Shown here: positions 16,972 to 25,625 of the stretch, piece by piece
Numbering within the stretch: the first letter of the stretch is position 1
How the letters are laid out: each line of letters begins with the position of its first letter
DNA from: Stygiolobus caldivivus
GTDB taxonomy: Archaea; Thermoproteota; Thermoprotei_A; Sulfolobales; Sulfolobaceae
Direction: 5' to 3'
DNA: 64,000 nucleotides
Assembly (NCBI RefSeq): GCF_019704315.1
Contig: NZ_AP024597.1
Span: forward strand, 868,001-932,000
Notes under the pieces: model-generated
What the model was told of the DNA's origin: nothing
Database searches by the model: none
What the model saw: the letters and a program-made list of their open reading frames with translations, nothing else
Position numbers and translations under genes: made by a program

Positions 16972-17249
16972 CTTTTTTCTGTACGTTCGTTAGTAGGTCA
17001 TTAAGCTAAGGGAAGTAGAAAGCTAGAGTGATTTCATTTTCGTATACGTTAAGCTGTATTGACGAGCTCCCATGATTTTGTGGGTAAGATCAAGGTGGAC
17101 GTGAACGTATGTAAGTGACACAATCAAAGGAGTACCAACACTTACCGTTAGCGGTAGACTACAGAAGCGTCCTAAGCGTAACCGCAGTCGGATATAGATT
17201 GGACGGAAAGGGGATGGGGCAGTCGGTAGTTTAAGGAGCCCCAACCCAG
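16972..17249. other. Intergenic region with possible coding remnant
   Basis: There is no intact gene. A 33-codon open stretch at 17133-17234 reads YQHLPLAVDYRSVLSVTAVG and onward in normal-looking codons and ends at TAA, but it has no start and an upstream in-frame stop. It looks like the tail of a decayed gene, source unknown. Confidence 0.35.
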
Positions 17250-17564
17250 TTACTTCCTTTTATCAAATATCTTGCTTATTAACGTAGAATACTGCTCCAT
17301 TACTTCTTTCCCCTTGTCCGTCAGTTCTACAAATGTCCTCGGGCCTAATGGGGTAATCTTCTTTACCATCCTTATGTAACCCCCTTCTTCCAATACTTGG
17401 AGGTGGGTATATAGGGAACTCTTTGGGATGTCGAGTACCTTTAATAGTTGGGAGAAGTTTATGGACTTGAGTCCGTACAACGCTAAGAGTATCCCCAGCC
17501 TCACTGAGTTATTCAACGTCGGGTCATTGAGGATCTCCATTAACTTCTTCAGCTCGTCACTCAC
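17250..17564 (-). CDS. Winged-helix transcriptional regulator
   Basis: The 104-residue helix-turn-helix protein of the ArsR/MarR/PadR-like type recognises DNA through LLKVLDIPKSSLYTHLQVLEEGG followed by a wing (YIRMVKKITPLGPRTFVELT). It is the last gene of the minus-strand ABC operon and overlaps the preceding membrane gene by 8 bases. Such a location suggests that it regulates the exporter it travels with. No separate sensor domain is present, so it could respond directly to a small ligand or to dimer state. Confidence 0.85.
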   Translation of the reverse strand: MSDELKKLMEILNDPTLNNSVRLGILLALYGLKSINFSQLLKVLDIPKSSLYTHLQVLEEGGYIRMVKKITPLGPRTFVELTDKGKEVMEQYSTLISKIFDKRK

Positions 17565-18183
17565 CTTCTATTACCTCCATGAAAGACGCATACCCCGCAT
17601 AGACCCAAGCCAAAGTATAAGGTATCCACGCTATTTCAGGGGGTCGTGTCATATGGAGGGAATAAGAAAACCCTATATATACCAGCGTCCCGACAAGTAC
17701 TGACCACGCTAAAAGGTCATAATAACGGAGGTCAAAAAATTTGTCCTCAGACGCTAAGTTATCCTTGAATAAATAGTATACCACCAAAGCAAAATAGACC
17801 GCAAATGACGACAAAGCTATAAGCACCAGGGAGAGGTCGCGGTAATAAACCCCTACACCTAACACTATCATCGAGATTTCCCACCAGAGTAAGGAGATAA
17901 TATTACGACGATTTATCACCATATTTTTAGCCTTTTCTTTCCCCATTATCCTCGATATCGCCCTCGAGAAGTGGGCAAAGGCCTTAATATCATAATAGAA
18001 GTACCCAATTAGAACGGCTAGGAAATTAAGGACTGGGTGCCAAGGGTCAAAATATGATAACGCATAAAGCACCAAGGGAAAAGTAGACGAGAGCAAGTAG
18101 TTTTTAGCCATAGCCAGCCTGAGCTCACCCTTTACTATCTTCTCCGCTACCCTCCTAGACTCTTCTACTAAGTCCTTCTCCAT
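17557..18183 (-). CDS. Multi-span membrane protein of ABC exporter operon
   Basis: The 208-residue protein has five or six hydrophobic spans after a charged N-terminal helix (EESRRVAEKIVKGELRLAMAK). It starts 3 bases after the ABC ATPase stop and overlaps the regulator gene downstream. No family is recognised. It may be a second permease component or an accessory factor of the exporter; the order permease, ATPase, membrane protein, regulator supports this. Confidence 0.7.
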   Translation of the reverse strand: MEKDLVEESRRVAEKIVKGELRLAMAKNYLLSSTFPLVLYALSYFDPWHPVLNFLAVLIGYFYYDIKAFAHFSRAISRIMGKEKAKNMVINRRNIISLLWWEISMIVLGVGVYYRDLSLVLIALSSFAVYFALVVYYLFKDNLASEDKFFDLRYYDLLAWSVLVGTLVYIGFSYSLHMTRPPEIAWIPYTLAWVYAGYASFMEVIEGE

Positions 18184-18186
18184 CCC

Positions 18187-18957
18187 TCAGGCCTCCGCGA
18201 CCAAGTCATATAACCTCTCTAAATTGCTCATGGAGTCTACCCTATACCCCTTATCCCCCCTTATCAGCGATATTTTCTTGCCGTTGACCGTCAGTGTAAG
18301 CAGTGCTGAGGGGTCTTCTCCGAAGACTATTGACGAAGACAGTAAGTCCCCCGCCTTTATGGGCCCGAATAGACTACCTTCAAAGATTAGGAAGCAATTG
18401 TAATCACTGAACAGCCTCGCGATGTCGACCTCGTGTGTTACTATAACCCCTTCCTTTCCGTACTCTTTGAGCCAGCTCACCACTACCTTCCTTTTTGAGA
18501 CGTCTACGTTCTCAAAGGGCTCGTCGATCAAGACCACTTTAGGGTCTGTTGCTAATGCTATTAGAGTCCTGACCAGGACGCCTTGCCCTGCCGAGAGCTG
18601 ATAGACCGCCTTGTTTAGCTTTATCCCTAGCTTCTCCAGCTCCCGCCTGACATCGGCTTTACACCCCTTGACCTCTTCATAAACCTCTATTACGTCCTCT
18701 ACGGTCAACCCTAATGAAAACGCCTGCGGTAAGTTGGTAGCGACCGCGTTATAGTTCTTGACACCTCTCACTTCCATCCCGTCGACCCTTATGCTACCCT
18801 TATAAGGGACTATCCCTGCAATAGCACTGAGCAATGTGGTCTTACCGGAACCGTTCGGTCCCATCAAGAGCACTTTTTCCCCGTCGACCCTTGCACTTAT
18901 CCCCCTTATTACCTCCTTTCTACCGTAGTATATATAGACGTCTTTCAGGTCTATCAC
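18187..18957 (-). CDS. ABC transporter ATP-binding protein
   Basis: The 256-residue nucleotide-binding subunit has Walker A GPNGSGKTT (residues about 33-41), Q-loop NLPQAF, signature LSAGQG, Walker B VVLIDEP and switch His VTHE. It ends with about 60 residues containing LIFEGSLFGPIKAGDLL, as in ABC-2 type exporters. It overlaps the permease gene by 4 bases. The signature has GQG in place of the common GQ-R/K pattern, but it should still be active. Confidence 0.93.
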   Translation of the reverse strand: MIDLKDVYIYYGRKEVIRGISARVDGEKVLLMGPNGSGKTTLLSAIAGIVPYKGSIRVDGMEVRGVKNYNAVATNLPQAFSLGLTVEDVIEVYEEVKGCKADVRRELEKLGIKLNKAVYQLSAGQGVLVRTLIALATDPKVVLIDEPFENVDVSKRKVVVSWLKEYGKEGVIVTHEVDIARLFSDYNCFLIFEGSLFGPIKAGDLLSSSIVFGEDPSALLTLTVNGKKISLIRGDKGYRVDSMSNLERLYDLVAEA

Positions 18958-19745
18958 ACGAACCTCCCCTCCTCTAGGGGCTTATAGTAAAGCCTCCTCA
19001 ACATCGCTATTGAGGCGAGTGAGAGCAGTAAAGACCAGATCAAGACCGAGGCTATTGAATAGCCTATGTTAAGGGTAGGTCCGTGGAGGTCGTTATAGTT
19101 GAGGGGTATTGGTTTTGTGGAAAAACTCTGCTCCGCGAGGAGCTCTATCACTACAAAGGGGTTATAGTATGCCATGTTAGTCGAGTCCGAATTGGAGTAG
19201 AAAAAGCCGAACATGATGGCTAAGAAGTAGGGGATAAACGCTACAGCCCGGCTTAATTTCCTTGATGTCACCACAGTGGCCTCCTCTAAGAGTAGTACCA
19301 GCGGTACGTAGAACATACCGGAGAGGACGACGTCAAAGAAGGACAGCCCCCAGTCCTTAGGCAATATCAGCTCCCCGAAGCGGTAGGAAAAGAGTGAGAT
19401 TACGCCCACGGACATTAACACACTTACTATCAGCAGTGTCAATGTTACCGTGAGGTAAAGGGAGAGGAGGTAGTATTTCGGGGTCAGCCTCGAAAACCTG
19501 GTCAGGAAGGAGAGCCCTCCAGAGTGGTAGGATATCATCATACCTATTGAACTGGCAAACATCGAAGTGGACATAAGTACTACTGTGCCGTACCAAGACG
19601 CCGTATAATATACCGGGCTGTACTCGTAGTTAGAAGATAATATGAATGCCCCCATCGCTATAAAAAAGTACGTAAAGGCTATCCCAAAACCAATTGCATA
19701 TGGGTTGATTAACAGCCTTTTCACGAAGATCAAAGCCAATTTCAT
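18954..19745 (-). CDS. ABC-2 type exporter permease
   Basis: The 263-residue integral membrane protein has six predicted spans, beginning MKLALIFVKRLLINPYAIGF, a common ABC-2 permease opening. It is the first gene of the operon, upstream of the ATPase with a 4-base overlap. The substrate is unknown; ABC-2 systems of this layout often export drugs, peptides or lipids. The promoter would lie in 19746-19790, where a TATAAAAAGT-like box on the minus strand sits about 25-30 bases from the ATG. Confidence 0.82.
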   Translation of the reverse strand: MKLALIFVKRLLINPYAIGFGIAFTYFFIAMGAFILSSNYEYSPVYYTASWYGTVVLMSTSMFASSIGMMISYHSGGLSFLTRFSRLTPKYYLLSLYLTVTLTLLIVSVLMSVGVISLFSYRFGELILPKDWGLSFFDVVLSGMFYVPLVLLLEEATVVTSRKLSRAVAFIPYFLAIMFGFFYSNSDSTNMAYYNPFVVIELLAEQSFSTKPIPLNYNDLHGPTLNIGYSIASVLIWSLLLSLASIAMLRRLYYKPLEEGRFV

Positions 19746-20082
19746 ATCTGTAGATCATATCCTGACTTTTTATACTACCCAGAAAGTTCGCCGTCACGAA
19801 CCTGTACAAGCGCGATTACCGAGGCGTAGTCGAAACCGGTTAGGCTATCAAGGACGTAGCCCTTTCGCCCTAGGGTGAGTGTGTGCAGGTAGTCGTTTTA
19901 TTAATAAATGGGGTGGGGGGGGGACGTACTGTTTATACGTGCGGGATACGGTTATCGGCTCAATTTACTCCTTACTGGTGCGGATTAGTTTATGCACTCC
20001 CTTTAACCCCTTATCCAATTATTAGAAGGCCGCTATAACAAAGGAAGGTTTAAGGGATTCTGTCCTAAGATCTGTCTCTATG
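19746..20082. other. Intergenic region with long G tract
   Basis: It contains the ABC operon promoter at its left side and otherwise no credible gene. A guanine-rich tract (GGGG, T, then nine G) is at about 19910-19923. The rest has many stops in all frames. Confidence 0.55.
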
Positions 20083-20406
20083 TTAGAGCCCTTTAATATC
20101 GTCTCCGTTTATGCTCATCCTTTCAACTTCTAATTGCGTGAGTATATCAAGGACTTTCCTCATGTATATTTTCACAAAATAGTATATACGAAAACTCCTA
20201 AACTCCTCCTCGTTTGTCCTTATAGTCTCTATATATTGCTCAGGTGTGTAGTACTTGATGGTGTAGTCTTTTCCGTTAATTGTAAGTTTTTCAGGGACGG
20301 GTTTTTTTGAGACTATTAGTATAGTATCTCCTTTAATCCCTGCTAGGTGGACGTACCATTTGTCCACTTGTTCAAGTGCTGTGAGGACTACCTCTTTTTC
20401 GTCCAT
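20083..20406 (-). CDS. Hypothetical protein, possibly nucleotidyltransferase-related
   Basis: The 107-residue soluble alpha/beta protein contains DTILIVSKKPVPEKLTINGK and then YTPEQYIETI, which loosely recalls the later strands of minimal nucleotidyltransferases. The GS-x-D-x-D catalytic motif is absent. It is charged and ends in helices. No neighbour on its strand shares an operon with it. I do not recognise the family; coding is supported by its codon pattern and a clean ATG with an AT-rich upstream box. Confidence 0.55.
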   Translation of the reverse strand: MDEKEVVLTALEQVDKWYVHLAGIKGDTILIVSKKPVPEKLTINGKDYTIKYYTPEQYIETIRTNEEEFRSFRIYYFVKIYMRKVLDILTQLEVERMSINGDDIKGL

Positions 20407-20613
20407 AAAATAAGATTGATAAAGTGATATTTAATTTAACATTATTTAATTTAACATTTCCATAATATCCCTCAAGACAACAGATTGACTTCTCTGGAGC
20501 CCATGGTGGGGTTAAAAGTAACTAGAAGTAAGGATAAGCTACGTCATGGGTAACAAGGCCTTGAATAGTATACCTAGTTGACGTTCTCAAGTTTTTCTTA
20601 CCTTACAACCTTG

Positions 20614-20730
20614 TTATACTGGTCATTTAATAAAGGGCGAGGACCCCCCGTATAAACCCTCCGTATAAAGCAGGTACATATGCTGGGCTGAAGGACGAGG
20701 TCTTGCCCTTTAGGGCTCGACAAGGTATTA
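20614..20730. mobile_element. MITE-like inverted-repeat element, copy 3
   Basis: The left arm TTATACTGGTCATTTAATAA then AGGGCGAGGACC is mirrored by GGTCTTGCCCTTTAGGGCTC then GACAAGGTATTA. The arms are about 32 bases and the element about 117 bases, slightly longer than the 4559 and 35713 copies. It lies in the 431-base gap before the beta-helix gene and ends 107 bases before its start codon. Confidence 0.68.
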
Positions 20731-20837
20731 CTCCCCAAATATAGTTACACGTAATTTCAATTTCCATAATCATATACGTGTTTTATAACGTCAAAATTAT
20801 GAAAAAGCTTATGAATAGGAGAGGATAATAGAAGAAT

Positions 20838-22280
20838 ATGCCTATAGTAATTTCAGATCATATGGACCCTGATGTAGACTTTTATGTCCCTCCAGGCAAC
20901 GACTCGGCTCAGGCTTTTGAAGAGGCGTTCTTGGTTTCAAAGATTTACGGAGTAGCGCACATAATAGTAAGGGGTAGGTTATACATCTATGCGTCTAGTT
21001 CCTTGCCTATAACTTTAGACCCGTCACTGCACTTCATAATAGAAGGAGATGGTTTAGGTGAGATAGTCTATGTTAATCCCAATAATTTGAGCAACCCTCC
21101 GCCGGCATTCACCACTGGGTACTTAACCTCCTTGGCCGAGATACAGAGTGCTACACCTAATAATGCTGTAGTCCAAGTGCCTATAATGCAGATCTCGACT
21201 TTCGGTTGGGTCGTCGCATTTAAGAACATGAGGCTGGTCAATATTACTTCCCAGCAATGGTTTATGGTCTCGGGGCAACAAAACAGTAATATAACAATTA
21301 CGTCTTTCTACTTTGACGGTGTACAGTTCTTCTCCAATGTAGAACTCCTCTACACTGGGACTGTTATTGTGATGAACTGCTACTCTAACGGTTCTCAACT
21401 ATCGTTTGGCACCATGTCTAGGGATATTGTGGTCATGGCTTCACGCTTTGAGAACTCGTCATTAACTACTGTGTCCCCCCACGGATGGAGCTTCGTAGGG
21501 TGCGTATTTGTAGGCTTAGCCCAAGTAAGCATATCGGGTAATAACGGTAGTATAATAGGCTGTGTGTTTGATGGTGCTACATTAAACGGACAGAATTCCG
21601 AAAACGTAAAAGTAGTAGCATCTCAGTTTCAGAACGTCTCTTTCTCCGGTATTAGCGGAAACGTGACCTTTACCTTAGGGACCGGGTATTCGGTTGTGGC
21701 TAACGCGTTTTATGGCTACTCAGTAATCCTGTCTCTAGGTCAGGGGAGTTGGGCTGTCGTAGGCTTTAACACTTTTAAAAATAGTGCAAATTTAGTAGTC
21801 CTAGCCCAAGACGGGAGTACTGTAGAAAACGTCAGTATAATAGGTAATGAGTTCTCTACCCTACCTACTCATAACTCCTTTATTTTTGTGTCTGGATGGA
21901 GCTCTCAAGGTACACCACAGCTCACCGGCGTAATAAATGTCTTATACATTGCGTTTAACAGCTTCACTAATTCTGCAGGGCCACCTTACATAGTTTACGG
22001 GTATGAAGTAACTCAGGGGATGAGGATACACGGTATAGCATACATAAATGTAGCGATAAGTGTAGTGAGCGCGTTCATTTCGTTCAATTATTTCGCAAAT
22101 AACGGAGGGTTAAAGAGTAATTCGTCCGACAAAGTGATAGGGTATATTAGTCTTCAACAATTAAACAATAATGTACAGCTAATAAAGAATCTGATCTTAA
22201 CGTTTAACGTTAATGAAGGTAATAACGCTTACCTACCAGAAGGACAGACCTATAACGCGCAATTCAACGTAGGGATTTGA
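20838..22280 (+). CDS. Right-handed beta-helix (pectate-lyase-like) protein, paralogue 1
   Basis: The 480-residue protein opens with VISDHMDPDVDFYVPPG and DSAQAFEEAFLVSK, the pattern found at the start of tailspike and pectate-lyase-3-like beta-helix proteins. About 350 residues of short beta repeats follow, rich in Asn, Ser, Val and Gly (for example VMNCYSNGSQ, VGCVFVG, IGCVFDG, VASQFQNVSF). No signal peptide or membrane span is seen. It is about 45 percent alike by eye to 25626-27008. No catalytic set is recognised, so it may be a carbohydrate-binding or structural surface protein, or of viral origin. An AGGAGAGGA sequence lies upstream of ATG. Confidence 0.8.
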   Translation: MPIVISDHMDPDVDFYVPPGNDSAQAFEEAFLVSKIYGVAHIIVRGRLYIYASSSLPITLDPSLHFIIEGDGLGEIVYVNPNNLSNPPPAFTTGYLTSLAEIQSATPNNAVVQVPIMQISTFGWVVAFKNMRLVNITSQQWFMVSGQQNSNITITSFYFDGVQFFSNVELLYTGTVIVMNCYSNGSQLSFGTMSRDIVVMASRFENSSLTTVSPHGWSFVGCVFVGLAQVSISGNNGSIIGCVFDGATLNGQNSENVKVVASQFQNVSFSGISGNVTFTLGTGYSVVANAFYGYSVILSLGQGSWAVVGFNTFKNSANLVVLAQDGSTVENVSIIGNEFSTLPTHNSFIFVSGWSSQGTPQLTGVINVLYIAFNSFTNSAGPPYIVYGYEVTQGMRIHGIAYINVAISVVSAFISFNYFANNGGLKSNSSDKVIGYISLQQLNNNVQLIKNLILTFNVNEGNNAYLPEGQTYNAQFNVGI

Positions 22281-22392
22281 TATGCTTCTATTTGATATGC
22301 TTCTCAAATCAAATCCTATGTTTATTTTTAGATAGTAACGAATAATTTATGGAGTATTATAACTTGGGAAAAACATTTTGTCTTTTTTTAAC

Positions 22393-22620
22393 CTACAAAA
22401 CTCTTTTCTTCTCTTTTTTCTCATCAGATATAGAAAGTGCAGCACACCTTTCTAAGATCTTTTTCATCTCATTCCCCATGACACCGTCGTAAGTGACCAC
22501 AACCCTGTCTTTCATGTAATGTATCTTACCTTTTCCATATGGTTCACGGAATTCAATCTCTATGGTGTCTAAAATGCCGGGGAGGACTTTTACTTTACCC
22601 TTAAGCATTATCCTATTCAT
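22393..22620 (-). CDS. Small hypothetical protein
   Basis: The 75-residue protein is predicted as a beta hairpin sheet (MLKGKVKVLPGILDTIEIEF, then GKIHYMKDRVVVTYDG) followed by a helix and a lysine-rich tail. It is not recognised. It lies between the first beta-helix gene (convergent) and two more unknown genes on the same strand, 71 bases after the end of 22692-23015. Confidence 0.55.
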   Translation of the reverse strand: MNRIMLKGKVKVLPGILDTIEIEFREPYGKGKIHYMKDRVVVTYDGVMGNEMKKILERCAALSISDEKKEKKRVL

Positions 22621-22691
22621 GACCGCGAAATCTGCCTCATTTCCCCTTATCTCGGATTTTATTACCTTTCCGAGACAAGATATTAAGGTAC

Positions 22692-23015
22692 TTAGATCGA
22701 CAGTAATTGTATAGTCACCTCTTCTTTACATTCTATCTTATTGGCCAAGTAAGGCCTTAATTTTTTCTGTAATTCTAGTGCAATACACTCCAAGTATTTA
22801 GCCTCTTCCTCCCTCTTAGGCTTACCTATCTGATAATAGTAATCGAACTGTTTAGCTTGTAGAGGGGGTTTGAACCTAGCTAAGTCCTGCTTCCACGGAG
22901 TAACATATATGACCCTATCGATAGTCCTCAATATTACGATTACGTCTCTCCAGTATATATAAGGAAATTTCAGTTCTTTCATCTTATGCCATTCCATTTC
23001 AGCTCCTATAATCAT
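22692..23015 (-). CDS. Hypothetical protein
   Basis: The 107-residue soluble, charged protein with several aromatic residues (FPYIYWRDVIVILRTIDRV, then QFDYYYQIGKPKREEEA) and a C-terminal helix has no recognised family. The start overlaps the stop of the membrane protein gene upstream by 4 bases (ATGA type), so the two form an operon. It may be a cytosolic partner of that membrane protein. Confidence 0.6.
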   Translation of the reverse strand: MIIGAEMEWHKMKELKFPYIYWRDVIVILRTIDRVIYVTPWKQDLARFKPPLQAKQFDYYYQIGKPKREEEAKYLECIALELQKKLRPYLANKIECKEEVTIQLLSI

Positions 23016-23482
23016 TCAGCTAACCTCTTCTCTAACTTTTTAAGCGTGTAGACACTGTAAAATGCACCTACACTGAGCCCTATTACCAGCACGGAGACTA
23101 CGTCTATAAACGGTTTTATTGTAAGGGCATAAGGTGAATTACCGGCCCTGAGGTTATTTAATACCACGTATAAGACCGCCGAAAGGATCGTAAGCCCCAT
23201 GACCCCTAGGGAGAAATTAAAGAGCCGGGTTATCATTATCTCCGTTGATATAATCATCGCAACGTCAAATATCGCAGCAAATATCAAGAATGAAGCCGTA
23301 ATAAAGTTCAGGCCGTCGTATGGGATTACTATGTGGTGTAGTTGAGAATACGACTCCGATAACGTGAACGAAATCCCTCCGAATATGAGGATAGATAGAA
23401 ATACTATGAAAAAAGAATCTAGAGCATACAAGATTAAAGAGACATTTCTCATCACGGCAATTTTAGATTCAATCTCACTCAT
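23012..23482 (-). CDS. Four-span membrane protein
   Basis: The 156-residue protein has four hydrophobic segments (about residues 13-38, 57-80, 86-107 and 122-145) and a charged C terminus (YTLKKLEKRLAE). It is first in a two-gene unit with 22692-23015. No family is recognised. Its location between the two beta-helix genes makes a role in the same surface system possible but unproven. Confidence 0.6.
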   Translation of the reverse strand: MSEIESKIAVMRNVSLILYALDSFFIVFLSILIFGGISFTLSESYSQLHHIVIPYDGLNFITASFLIFAAIFDVAMIISTEIMITRLFNFSLGVMGLTILSAVLYVVLNNLRAGNSPYALTIKPFIDVVSVLVIGLSVGAFYSVYTLKKLEKRLAE

Positions 23483-23721
23483 TTGAAATCATCATGATTA
23501 AGTTTGTCAAAACATCTATTTAAGTATAGCTTTGTATATTGTGCTAAAAATGATAATTTTGATAAAATTTTATTTCTTCAGGGTTCATAGTAAAATAATT
23601 TCATTTGAACTCGTATATTATTTTTAATTTATAAAAAAGACACGAATTATTGTTTATAAATAGTATTTCTGAAAAAAACAAAATTTTCAATATACACTGT
23701 AGCAACCATTTACGTTAATTG

Positions 23722-24177
23722 TTAAAAATTTTTCACTCTGCACCCGATTTCATTTAACCTTCCCTTTATAACGAGGTCATAAGCTAACCTACTTAACATG
23801 TCCGCTTCCTTGTTTAGCTCTCTGGGAACCCACTCTATTTTAGCCCCCAGCTCGTTTTTGAGCTCCAAGGCTTTTCTGTACAACGGGACTATTCTTGGGG
23901 CCTTCACTTTATATTCCCCGTTCAGTTGTTTTACGACGAGCTGTGAGTCACCCCTAATTGTAGGGTTGAGCAGTCTCCTGTCCTGCATTTCTTCCATCAG
24001 ACAGATCAACCCCATATACTCTGCTACATTATTGGTAGAGTCTTTAGAGTAGGGTTTAGCAGCTAAGCCATAGCCTTCTATCTTTTCGCCGTTATCCAAG
24101 ATTATTAAATACCCGAAGGTAGCTATTCCGCCAGGGTTTTTAGGTTCGCAGAGACCGTCAAAATACCCCAGTACCAT
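23722..24177 (-). CDS. rnhA: Ribonuclease HI
   Basis: It cuts the RNA strand of RNA-DNA hybrids. The 151-residue single-domain type I enzyme has the catalytic residues Asp7 (LGYFDGLC), Glu53 (NNVAEYMG), Asp77 (IRGDSQLV) and Asp126 (NKEADML) in the proper spacing. It closely resembles the known archaeal RNase HI of Sulfolobales, which lacks the basic protrusion handle of the bacterial enzyme. It is monocistronic and flanked by AT-rich gaps of more than 200 bases. Confidence 0.92.
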   Translation of the reverse strand: MVLGYFDGLCEPKNPGGIATFGYLIILDNGEKIEGYGLAAKPYSKDSTNNVAEYMGLICLMEEMQDRRLLNPTIRGDSQLVVKQLNGEYKVKAPRIVPLYRKALELKNELGAKIEWVPRELNKEADMLSRLAYDLVIKGRLNEIGCRVKNF

Positions 24178-24406
24178 TAGCTGATCAGGGCTCCTCCAAT
24201 CATAAATATTATTATAGCAAGAAAGGCCTTACTACTAGAAATATATTTCCTTTTTCTAATGCATATGCAGTGTTAAAGTAATCAATATATGCAAAATAAT
24301 TGTTCTATCCTTTTAAAAAGTTCTATTTTAAATCCACCTTATAAGTCAAAAATATTCATTGAGTTCATGGAAAATTATTTTATACTAGTTTAAGATAACT
24401 CAAACA

Positions 24407-25624
24407 ATGGTAAGAATAAATAGAAGAAAGTTCATTATAACATCATCGATAGCTGCCGGTGCTCTGATCTCGACACCTTTTATTATTAAAGAGATAGAGA
24501 CGCCTAATAATACACCTACGAATAATATAGTGAAAACTCAAAACTCTATTTTTTCCCCTAGCTCATCGTCAGCCAGTCCTTCATCAACTTCTTCATCCTC
24601 CTCGAACGAGTCTCTCCCTATACCCCCTTACGAAGCCATAGTCTACGGTACCCCTAATTCAGGGTACAAGGTCATAACGTCTTCAGGTGTAATATTCAAC
24701 GGGAGCTGTAGTGACGGTAGCGGGACTTGCGGGATATTTGAGGCGATTAATTACTTAAAACAAAACTCCGGTGGTTTCGGTGCGGTCAGGCTACTAGGCC
24801 AGTTCTACCCTGTGAACAGCCCCACGGTAAATACACAAGGTATTACAATAATGGGAGATAACGCCCAAATATTCATTAACCCTGCGTCTGCCCCGGCATT
24901 TATACAGCTCTTACCACAAATGGAAAACGTCAAAGTGTTATGGTATTCTAACTTAGGAGTAGTAAATACTATCCTAAACTATAGGCCGTCGTTCTCCCTT
25001 CAGCCTTACGTCCTCTTTACTAGCACAAGTCAAGCCCTCTTTTTCGAGAACGGTGACTTATCCTTAGGCTCTCCCTCACAGTTTACTATCTCTTTCTGGG
25101 CTTACGCTAATTCAGGCGGTTATGCCGGTACTCTCTTATCTTACGGTAGTACACAAAAAGGGGCAGCTTGGGTCATAAAGAGCTACCAAAATAATGTCTA
25201 CTTTTTAGGGAGTTCAGGGAGTATAAGCGGTTCGGCAGTCCAAAATAAAGAGTACCATATAGCAGTGACATATGACAACGGTAACGCTACACTATATATA
25301 AACGGTAATGAAGTAGCCTCCGGTACTGTGACGATAAACTACCCGTCATTAGCCTACTTATGGCTGTGGAACTTCCCCATATATTCTCAACAAGGAGGAC
25401 CCAACCCTCCTTCATGGTATGGGTACATAGAGAACGTGCAGTTTTACAACGAGGTGCTATCCCATTCTCAAATAACTGCACTAGCTTCGTCTCCTACCCA
25501 AGACCCGGTGTCAACTTCGGTAAGTTTCTGGGCACTTTACCGCTACTTGATGTTTATAGGTGACCTAATTTCAGGTAAGGGGTTCCAGAGGATGGGTGCC
25601 CTACTGTTAAGCGGTGTCTTCTAA
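24407..25624 (+). CDS. Tat-exported LamG/concanavalin-like surface protein
   Basis: The 405-residue protein has a twin-arginine signal (INRRKFIITSSIAAGALI) followed by a Ser/Thr/Pro-rich linker (residues about 45-72). A first domain with one probable disulphide (GSCSDGSGTCG) precedes a LamG/concanavalin-type domain (residues about 200-365), shown by FTISFWAYANSGGYAGTLLS, VAVTYDNGNATLYINGNEV (read here as IAVTYDNG) and YIENVQFYNEVLSHSQI. The C terminus has a hydrophobic helix. It is therefore folded before export and probably binds polysaccharide or a surface ligand. The beta-helix gene follows after one base. A TTTTATACT box 20-28 bases upstream suggests a leaderless mRNA. Confidence 0.82.
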   Translation: MVRINRRKFIITSSIAAGALISTPFIIKEIETPNNTPTNNIVKTQNSIFSPSSSSASPSSTSSSSSNESLPIPPYEAIVYGTPNSGYKVITSSGVIFNGSCSDGSGTCGIFEAINYLKQNSGGFGAVRLLGQFYPVNSPTVNTQGITIMGDNAQIFINPASAPAFIQLLPQMENVKVLWYSNLGVVNTILNYRPSFSLQPYVLFTSTSQALFFENGDLSLGSPSQFTISFWAYANSGGYAGTLLSYGSTQKGAAWVIKSYQNNVYFLGSSGSISGSAVQNKEYHIAVTYDNGNATLYINGNEVASGTVTINYPSLAYLWLWNFPIYSQQGGPNPPSWYGYIENVQFYNEVLSHSQITALASSPTQDPVSTSVSFWALYRYLMFIGDLISGKGFQRMGALLLSGVF

Positions 25625-25625
25625 A

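Noticed and set aside
17023-17244. 73-codon minus-strand open frame after the CoA ligase
   Set aside because: No start context, implausible composition, and it opposes a more coding-like remnant on the other strand.
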